In this document: positions 6,121 through 11,320 of the stretch, piece by piece | Numbering within the stretch: position 1 is the stretch's first letter | How the letters are laid out: each line of letters begins with the position of its first letter | DNA from: JAVMKJ01 sp031732855 | GTDB lineage: Bacteria > Pseudomonadota > Gammaproteobacteria > Competibacterales > Competibacteraceae | Length of the DNA stretch: 11,320 nucleotides | Direction: 5' to 3' | Assembly (NCBI GenBank): GCA_031732855.1 | Contig: JAVMKJ010000199.1 | Span: 1 to 11,320, forward strand | Position numbers and translations under genes: made by a program | The notes under the pieces: model-generated | What the model saw: only the letters and a program-made list of their open reading frames with translations | What the model was told of the DNA's origin: nothing | Databases searched by the model: none

Positions 6121-6129
6121 AATCGCGTC

Positions 6130-6144
6130 ACTGAAACAATCAGT
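6130..6144. repeat. small inverted repeat ACTGA-N5-TCAGT
   Basis: ACTGA (6130-6134) and TCAGT (6140-6144) are exact reverse complements around AACAA. It is ten bases from the larger palindrome at 6103-6120, in the same AT-rich island. Alone it is a weak signal. Confidence 0.3.
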
Positions 6145-6328
6145 AGGAATTGCCGACTTCATGGACGGGTTTTTTCGGTCGTGACCGGTATTCGCGATGT
6201 CTCGTCCGGAACGCGATCGAGGCATTGGGACGGACGACGGCCTGGTGCCGATAAAGGCGCTTTGTGCCGATCGAACCTCCAAACCCGACCGAGGGAGGGA
6301 TCGCTTCGCGGGCTGGCGCAACACACGA

Positions 6329-7234
6329 TCAACCGGATCGCCGCACGCCTTCCAGCAGCACCCAGTCTTCCCGTTGCCGGAACGGGCCGAAGGTGAAATC
6401 GTGATCGAACATCGCTCGCACGGCCTCGGCATGTTGTTCGAGGATGCCGGATAGCACCAACCGGCCGCCGGGCTTGACCCGCCGGCCAAATTCCGGCGCC
6501 AGCCGCACCAGCACCCCGGCCAGGATGTTGGCCAGCAGGATGTCCGCCGCCAGCGCCGCGGGCAGTTCGGTGGGGCAGGCCAGGTGGATGCGGTCCTCGA
6601 CCTCGTTTTCGGCGGCGTTGGCGTCGCTGGCCAGCAGCGCCTGCGGGTCGATATCGACCGCCCAGACCCGCCGGGCGCCGAGCTTGGCGGCGGCGATGGC
6701 CAGAATCCCGGAACCGCAGCCATAATCCAGCACGGTTTGCTCGGCCAAATCGGCTCCGTCCAGCCATTCCAGGCACAGCGCCGTGGTCGGGTGAGTCCCG
6801 GTGCCGAACGCCAGTCCCGGATCGAGCCGAATGTTGACCGCCTCGGGTTCGGGCGGGGTCTGGCAGGTCGGGCAAATCCACAGCCGCCGGCCGAAGCGCA
6901 TCGGATGGAAGTCGTCCATCCAGGCTCGCACCCAGTTTCGTTCCTCCAGGTGGGTCAGACGGCATTCCGGCAGGACTGGAGTGTGCAGGAACCGCCGCAA
7001 CTGCCCTTTTACCACTTCGATGTCGGTCTGGGCGTCGAACAGGCCGATAACGCGGGTCCGACTCCAGAGCGGCGTTTCGCCCGGCGCCGGTTCCAGCACC
7101 GGCTGGTCGCCGGCGTCCCGCAGCGTCACCGCCAGCGCGCCGGCCCGCAGCAGGGCGTCTTCCAGTTGCTCGGGACTGTGATCGATGGCTTCGAGAGCCA
7201 GTTGCAGCCAGGGGGCGGTCGCATCGTCGCTCAT
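6329..7234 (-). CDS. prmA: ribosomal protein L11 methyltransferase
   Basis: This 301-aa cytoplasmic enzyme methylates ribosomal protein L11 with S-adenosylmethionine. A substrate-recognition domain occupies about residues 1-90 and is joined to a Rossmann-type methyltransferase domain. Visible signatures are LDPGLAFGTGTHPTT (138-151), the SAM-binding DYGCGSGILAIAAAKLGA (170-187), the acidic VDIDPQA and the catalytic-region LLANILAGVL. Length matches E. coli PrmA (293 aa). The open frame reaches 7267, but the ATG at 7234 gives the usual N-terminus (MSDD...WLQL) and has AAGGT at a workable distance. It lies 85 nt downstream of accC, the normal gene order, and may share its transcript. The CPTC pair at 121-124 falls in a variable region. 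Confidence 0.95.
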   Translation of the reverse strand: MSDDATAPWLQLALEAIDHSPEQLEDALLRAGALAVTLRDAGDQPVLEPAPGETPLWSRTRVIGLFDAQTDIEVVKGQLRRFLHTPVLPECRLTHLEERNWVRAWMDDFHPMRFGRRLWICPTCQTPPEPEAVNIRLDPGLAFGTGTHPTTALCLEWLDGADLAEQTVLDYGCGSGILAIAAAKLGARRVWAVDIDPQALLASDANAAENEVEDRIHLACPTELPAALAADILLANILAGVLVRLAPEFGRRVKPGGRLVLSGILEQHAEAVRAMFDHDFTFGPFRQREDWVLLEGVRRSG

Positions 7235-7319
7235 GGGTGGTGACCTTCGCTTGTTCGGCGTAAGCAAAGCCTAGCGCATTCGCTCCCGGTCCGTCACGGT
7301 CCGGCCGCCCCGGATGCGG

Positions 7320-8666
7320 TCAGCGGATTTCGAGCAACTGCTTTTCCAGATAATGGATATCGGTGCCGCCGGCGATGAAGCGGGCGTCGCCCAGGATACG
7401 CCGGTGCAGCGGAGCGTTGGTCTTGATGCCTTCGATCACCAGCTCGGCCAACGCGCCGCGCATCCGGGCGATGGCGGCCTGGCGGGTTTCGCCGTGGGCG
7501 ATCAGCTTGCCGATCATCGAATCGTAGTTGGGCGGCACCCGGTAGCCGTTGTAGAGATGCGAATCCACCCGGATGCCCGGCCCTCCGGGAGCATGATACT
7601 GGGTGATGGTACCTGGGGAGGGGATGAAGGTGTCTGGATCCTCGGCGTTGAGCCGGCACTCGAGGGCATGGCCGTGGATGCGAATCTGATCTTGGCGGTA
7701 GCCGAGCGGCTCGCCGGCGGCGATGCGCAACTGCTCCTTGACGATGTCCACCCCGGTGATCAATTCGGTGACCGGGTGCTCGACCTGAACCCGGGTGTTC
7801 ATTTCGATGAAATAGAACTCGCCGTCCTGGTACAGAAACTCGAAGGTGCCCGCGCCGCGGTAGCCGATGCGCTGGCAGGCATCGACGCAAATCTGGCCGA
7901 TGTGGCGACGCTGTTCCGCGCCGACACCGGGCGCAGGGGCTTCCTCGATCACTTTCTGGTGGCGGCGCTGCATCGAGCAGTCGCGTTCGCCCAGGTGGAT
8001 GGCGTGGCCGTGGCTGTCGGCCAGTACCTGGATTTCCACATGACGGGGATGGTCCAGATACTTTTCCATGTACACGGTCGGGTTGCCGAACGCCGCGTTG
8101 GCCTCGCTGCGGGTCAGATCGAGGGTGGTCAGCAGCGCGGCCTCGCCGTGCACCACCCGCATCCCGCGCCCGCCGCCGCCGCCGGCCGCCTTGATGATGA
8201 CCGGATAACCAATCTCGCGGGCAACGCGCAGATTCTCCTGATCGTCGTCGCCCAGCGACCCGCCGGAACCCGGCACGCAGGGTACGCCGGCCTCCCGCAT
8301 CGCCTTGATCGCCGAGACCTTGTCGCCCATCAGCCGGATGGTGTCGGGGCGGGGACCGATGAAGATGAAGCCGCTCTGCTCGACCCGTTCGGCGAAGTCG
8401 GCGTTCTCGGACAGGAAGCCGTAGCCGGGATGGATCGCCACCGCGTCGGTGACCTCGGCGGCGCTGATGAGCGCCGGCATGTTCAGGTAGCTGTCGGCGG
8501 CGGGCGGCGGGCCGATGCAGACGGTTTCGTCGGCCAGGCGGACGTGCTTGAGGTCGCGGTCCACCGTGGAATGGACGGCGACGGTGCGGACGCCGAGTTC
8601 CCGGCAGGCACGCAGGATGCGCAGGGCGATTTCCCCGCGGTTGGCGATCACCACTTTTTCCAGCAT
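7320..8666 (-). CDS. accC: biotin carboxylase subunit of acetyl-CoA carboxylase
   Basis: This 448-aa enzyme (E. coli 449) carboxylates biotin on AccB with bicarbonate and ATP, the first half of the step that commits carbon to fatty acid synthesis. The ATP-grasp fold is complete: N-terminal KVVIANRGEIALR, Lys116, Lys159, the glycine loop AAGGGGGRGMR (160-170), His209 and Glu211, Glu276, and EMNTRVQVEHP with Glu288, Asn290 and Arg292. No carboxyltransferase or biotin domain is fused, so this is the stand-alone bacterial subunit rather than pyruvate carboxylase. It starts 6 nt after the accB stop, which implies cotranslation, and has no strong Shine-Dalgarno. accA and accD are not in the window, as expected. 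Confidence 0.98.
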   Translation of the reverse strand: MLEKVVIANRGEIALRILRACRELGVRTVAVHSTVDRDLKHVRLADETVCIGPPPAADSYLNMPALISAAEVTDAVAIHPGYGFLSENADFAERVEQSGFIFIGPRPDTIRLMGDKVSAIKAMREAGVPCVPGSGGSLGDDDQENLRVAREIGYPVIIKAAGGGGGRGMRVVHGEAALLTTLDLTRSEANAAFGNPTVYMEKYLDHPRHVEIQVLADSHGHAIHLGERDCSMQRRHQKVIEEAPAPGVGAEQRRHIGQICVDACQRIGYRGAGTFEFLYQDGEFYFIEMNTRVQVEHPVTELITGVDIVKEQLRIAAGEPLGYRQDQIRIHGHALECRLNAEDPDTFIPSPGTITQYHAPGGPGIRVDSHLYNGYRVPPNYDSMIGKLIAHGETRQAAIARMRGALAELVIEGIKTNAPLHRRILGDARFIAGGTDIHYLEKQLLEIR

Positions 8667-8672
8667 GGCGGG

Positions 8673-9155
8673 CTATTCGATGACCAGAAGCGGCTGGTCG
8701 TATTCGATCGGCTGGCCGTTCTCGGCCAGGATGCGAGTCACCGCGCCGGCGCGGTCGGCGTCGATCTGGTTGAACATCTTCATCGCTTCAATGATGCAGA
8801 CCGGGTCGCCGATGTTGACCTGCTGGCCGATTTCGACGAACGGTTTGGAACCGGGCGACGCGGAGCGGTAGAAGGTGCCCACCATCGGCGAGCGCAGCAC
8901 GTGGCCCTTGATGGCTTCCGTTTCGGCTTCCGGCGCGGGGGGTTGAGCGGTCGGTATCGGGACAGGCGCGGACATGGCGGGCGGTGGACCGTAGGCAGGG
9001 GTAGCCCACAGCGGCTGCGGTGACATGACCACCGGGGTGCCACCGTGCGGGTGGCGGCTGATCCGCACCGAGTCCTCGCCTTCCCTGATTTCGATTTCGG
9101 CAACGCCCGAGCTTTCGAGCAACTCGATCAGCTTTTTGATTTTGCGTATGTCCAT
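8673..9155 (-). CDS. accB: biotin carboxyl carrier protein of acetyl-CoA carboxylase
   Basis: This 160-aa protein carries biotin between AccC and the carboxyltransferase. Residues 1-34 form the conserved N-terminal AccC-binding segment (MDIRKIKKLIELLESSG), a proline- and alanine-rich linker spans about 37-82, and the biotinyl domain covers 83-160. The biotin is attached to Lys126 in the EAMKM motif. E. coli AccB is 156 aa. The start is uncertain: ATG at 9155 gives the conserved MDIRK start, ATG at 9161 adds MP and has GGTGA 5 nt upstream, and a GTG at 9170 would overlap the aroQ stop as GTGA. I chose 9155 by homology. It is the middle gene of aroQ-accB-accC. Confidence 0.96.
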   Translation of the reverse strand: MDIRKIKKLIELLESSGVAEIEIREGEDSVRISRHPHGGTPVVMSPQPLWATPAYGPPPAMSAPVPIPTAQPPAPEAETEAIKGHVLRSPMVGTFYRSASPGSKPFVEIGQQVNIGDPVCIIEAMKMFNQIDADRAGAVTRILAENGQPIEYDQPLLVIE

Positions 9156-9166
9156 CGGCATGGCGG

Positions 9167-9619
9167 TCACCGGCGGGGAGTGGCGAGGTGGTGGTCGGCG
9201 GCGCGCAGCGCCAGTTCGTAGCCTTGCGCGCCCAGCCCGCCGATCACCCCGACGGCGATGTCGGAGAGGTAGGAGTGATGGCGAAACGGCTCGCGGGCGA
9301 ACACGTTGGACAGATGTACCTCGATGAACGGAATGCCGACTCCGAGCAGGGCATCGCGCAGCGCCACGCTGGTGTGGGTGAAGGCGGCCGGATTGATGAC
9401 GATGAACTCGACGCCGTCTTGGCGGGCAGCGTGGATGCGGTCGACCAGAGCGTGTTCGGCGTTGCTCTGGAAACAGGCTAGGTGGTGCGGCCCGAGGGTC
9501 TGGGCCAGACTCATGCAGCGACGCTCGATGTCGGCCAGAGTGGTGGCGCCATAGATCCCGGGTTCGCGAGTGCCCAGCAGGTTAAGATTCGGTCCGTTGA
9601 GTAGCAGCAGCTTTGCCAT
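9167..9619 (-). CDS. aroQ: type II 3-dehydroquinate dehydratase
   Basis: This 150-aa enzyme converts 3-dehydroquinate to 3-dehydroshikimate, the third shikimate-pathway step, and normally forms a dodecamer. Active-site motifs are NGPNLNLLGTREPGIYG with Arg18 and Tyr23, VINPAAFTHTS with Asn76 and His82, EVHLSN with His102, and Arg113 in REPFRHHS. The length is usual for the family. The ATG at 9619 gives the standard N-terminus; an AAGGA lies about 14 nt upstream, rather far. It heads the conserved aroQ-accB-accC operon, so an aromatic-pathway enzyme shares a message with fatty-acid synthesis genes. Together with aroG, the window holds two shikimate enzymes in separate transcripts. Confidence 0.97.
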   Translation of the reverse strand: MAKLLLLNGPNLNLLGTREPGIYGATTLADIERRCMSLAQTLGPHHLACFQSNAEHALVDRIHAARQDGVEFIVINPAAFTHTSVALRDALLGVGIPFIEVHLSNVFAREPFRHHSYLSDIAVGVIGGLGAQGYELALRAADHHLATPRR

Positions 9620-9761
9620 GGGTCAAGCGGTGATCCTTGCCAGTCGAAGGGCGCGATTCTGCATCAAGCCCGATTCCATGTCCAGCATGAAACCCGGTGG
9701 TTCAGCGCCGATACCCGCACGTTGGCGGTAGTTACCGGCGGATCAACGCCCATCCCGGCGG

Positions 9762-11320
9762 TCACCCTTTCCGCGCCAGCATGGATCGCAAATGCTGGGC
9801 GAACCGTGCCGCCTCCAGAAATCCTACCAGCCGGTACTCGCGGCGCTCCCGGCCGTCCGGGCCGAAGAACAGGATGGCCGGCGGGCCGACGATGCCGAAG
9901 CGTTTCAGCAGGACCTGGTCGATTTCGTCGTTGGCGGTGACGTCGGCCTGTAATATCACCATTCCGGCGAGCGCCGCCCGCACGCCCGGATCGGTGAAGG
10001 TGTAGCGTTCCAGCTCCTTGCAACTCGCGCACCAGTCAGCGTAAAAATCCAGCATCACCGGCCGGCCACCCGCCGCCCGTACCGCCCGATCCACCTCGGC
10101 GACGGTCTTGACCCGGCGGAACTCCGGCGCTGGTGCTTGGTTGGCGGCATGGGCGATCAAACCGATCCCGCGCAGCGGTTGCCAGGGATCGCGGCCGCCG
10201 GCGGCCACTCCGACCAGCAGCAGGATGCCGTAGATCAGCAGGACCAGTCCCAATCCCTTGACCAGGGTGCGCCAGGCCGGCGCGCCGTGCGCCTGCGGCT
10301 GCATCGCGCCCATGTAGTTGGCCGTGACGATGAGCAGCGTCGCCCACAGCACCATCGTCAACGCTGGCGGCAGGATACGTTCCAGCAGCCACAGCGCCAC
10401 TCCCAGCAGCAACACGCCGAATACCGTCTTGACCCGTCCCATCCAGTGGCCGGCGTGCGGCAACCAGTGACCGGCGGAGGCGCCGACGGCCAGCAGTGGC
10501 GCGCCCATGCCCAGGCTCAGGGCGAACAGCGCCGTCGCGCCCAGCGCGACATCGCCGGTGACGGCGATGAAGGTCAGGGCGCCGATCAGCGGCGGAGCGA
10601 CGCACGGGCTGACGATCAGCGCCGACAGCAGGCCCATCACCGCGACTCCGGCGTGGTGGCCGCCGCGCTGGCGGTTGCTCCAGTCCACCAGCCGGTTTTG
10701 CAGGTTGGCCGGCAGTTGCAGGTCGTAAATGCCGAACATGGAGAGCGCCAGCAGCACGAACAGCCCGCTGAAAAATCCGATCACCCAGGGATTCTGGAAC
10801 CAGGCCTGGAGGTTGTGCCCCAGCAGCGCCGCCAGCACGCCGGCGACGGTGTAGGTAACCGCCATCGTCAGTATGTAGGTCAGCGAGAGGAGGATCGCCC
10901 GGCGACGGGTCAGGCTCGCGCCCTGACCGGCGATCAGGGTGGACAGAATGGGTACCATCGGAAACACGCAGGGTGTGAACGCCAGCAGCAGACCGAAGCC
11001 GAAAAACGCGGGGATCGCCAGGAATCGCTGCTCGCCCAGCATTCGCGCCAGCCGGTCCTGTTCGGCTTCGCCGCCCGCCGGTTCCGACCCCACCCCCGCC
11101 TTGGTGCCCCCCTCTCCATTCATGGAGAGGGAGTTGGGGGGTGAGGTGACCGCCGGCAGGGACACGGTCACGGTCTGGTTCAGCGGCGGATAGCAGACCC
11201 CAATTTCGGCGCAACCCTGATAATCGACCTTGAGTTGCACGGTTTGCACGCCGGACGGCTCGCGCTGCAGGCGGGCGACGACGACCGCTTCGCCGTGAAA
11301 GATCTGCTGCGGGCCAAAAT
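9762..11320 (-). CDS. dsbD: thiol:disulfide interchange protein DsbD, 5' end cut by the window edge
   Basis: DsbD passes electrons from cytoplasmic thioredoxin across the inner membrane to periplasmic DsbC, DsbG and CcmG-type partners. The open frame continues to the right edge, so the signal peptide and the first part of the alpha domain are missing; 518 residues are visible. The alpha domain has CAEIGVC (visible residues 36-42, the spacing of E. coli Cys103-Cys109). The membrane beta domain has about eight segments with FTPCVFPM (Cys117) and SPCVAPP (Cys239). The C-terminal gamma domain is thioredoxin-like, with DWCASCK (Cys430, Cys433) and a cis-proline in VGPPAI. All six redox cysteines are present. 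The alpha-beta linker carries a repeat-derived insert (see 11107-11147). A GTG at 11249 looks like a start but is internal. It lies 142 nt upstream of aroQ, the usual dipZ-aroQ order. Confidence 0.97.
   Translation of the reverse strand, partial: FGPQQIFHGEAVVVARLQREPSGVQTVQLKVDYQGCAEIGVCYPPLNQTVTVSLPAVTSPPNSLSMNGEGGTKAGVGSEPAGGEAEQDRLARMLGEQRFLAIPAFFGFGLLLAFTPCVFPMVPILSTLIAGQGASLTRRRAILLSLTYILTMAVTYTVAGVLAALLGHNLQAWFQNPWVIGFFSGLFVLLALSMFGIYDLQLPANLQNRLVDWSNRQRGGHHAGVAVMGLLSALIVSPCVAPPLIGALTFIAVTGDVALGATALFALSLGMGAPLLAVGASAGHWLPHAGHWMGRVKTVFGVLLLGVALWLLERILPPALTMVLWATLLIVTANYMGAMQPQAHGAPAWRTLVKGLGLVLLIYGILLLVGVAAGGRDPWQPLRGIGLIAHAANQAPAPEFRRVKTVAEVDRAVRAAGGRPVMLDFYADWCASCKELERYTFTDPGVRAALAGMVILQADVTANDEIDQVLLKRFGIVGPPAILFFGPDGRERREYRLVGFLEAARFAQHLRSMLARKG
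11107..11147. repeat. CCCTCTCC/GGAGAGGG palindromic repeat, copy 2, inside dsbD
   Basis: CCCTCTCCAT (11110-11119) and ATGGAGAGGG (11122-11131) form a perfect 10-bp stem with a 2-nt loop. They are followed by AGTTGGGGGGTGAGG, the tail typical of this dispersed repeat. It lies in the dsbD coding frame and encodes about 15 linker residues (TSPPNSLSMNGEGGT), so it does not break the gene. Confidence 0.7.

Larger units (their letters stand above)
5976..6328. other. 353-nt non-coding gap between prmA and dusB
   Basis: No convincing gene lies here. From the dusB side it contains the candidate dusB promoter (6007-6035), an AT-rich stretch at about 6050-6145 with two small inverted repeats, and then GC-rich sequence up to the prmA stop at 6329. 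A minus-strand frame reading MKSAIPTDCF...NIFQQ (6163-6097) ends in this gap, but I do not recognise it as a gene. Pseudomonads usually have a DUF3426 gene between prmA and dusB; none is visible. No good terminator for prmA is seen. Confidence 0.6.

Noticed and set aside
6165..6190. TTTTTT run beside a CGGT/ACCG stem as a prmA terminator
   Set aside because: On the minus strand the run is A rather than T after the stem, so it cannot act as a U-tract for prmA.
6097..6723. Minus-strand frame of 208 aa reaching into the prmA-dusB gap
   Set aside because: Most of it is an alternate frame of prmA. Only the last 22 codons are outside, and they show no ribosome site or family match.
7314..9023. Plus-strand frame of 569 aa
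   Set aside because: It is antisense to accC and accB, both of which are certain; it shows no recognisable domain.
1..11320. CRISPR arrays, tRNA or rRNA genes, intact insertion sequences
   Set aside because: I found no regularly spaced repeats, no cloverleaf-like gene, no rRNA sequence and no transposase frame on either strand.

Overview
This window looks like chromosomal DNA of a GC-rich gammaproteobacterium. The main evidence is the gene order dsbD–aroQ–accB–accC–prmA–dusB–fis, which I know from pseudomonads and relatives, with proteins close in length and motifs to the E. coli or Pseudomonas versions. I cannot name the genus. Every confident gene is on the minus strand, so transcription runs from high to low coordinates.

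Region A (about 244–2671) is a compact arsenic-resistance operon, transcribed arsR → acr3 → a small cysteine-rich DUF2703 gene → arsC. ArsR should sense As(III), Acr3 exports it, and ArsC reduces As(V) to As(III). The DUF2703 protein has no proven function, but its position suggests a redox or metal-handling helper. A good sigma70-type promoter overlaps an imperfect palindrome, and its -10 box ends 7 nt before the arsR ATG, so the arsR mRNA is probably leaderless. A perfect 8-bp hairpin follows arsC.

Region B (2773–4683) holds aroG (DAHP synthase, first shikimate-pathway step), ended by a strong hairpin with a U-tract, and a HAD-IB phosphatase. Region C (4717–5975) is the dusB–fis pair (tRNA dihydrouridine synthase and the nucleoid protein Fis), joined by an ATGA overlap. 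Upstream of dusB lies a non-coding gap of about 350 nt with an AT-rich island carrying palindromes.

Region D (6329–9619) holds prmA (ribosomal protein L11 methyltransferase) and aroQ–accB–accC (3-dehydroquinase plus the two biotin subunits of acetyl-CoA carboxylase). Region E (9762–11320) is a dsbD/dipZ gene that runs off the right edge. Its periplasmic linker contains an in-frame copy of a CCCTCTCC/GGAGAGGG palindromic repeat; a related copy forms the aroG terminator.

Most of the window is ordinary housekeeping sequence. The points most worth following up are the DUF2703 gene, the leaderless arsR promoter, the repeat used both as a terminator and as protein-coding sequence, and the AT-rich island before dusB. 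I see no CRISPR array, tRNA, rRNA, intact insertion sequence or clearly new multi-gene system.
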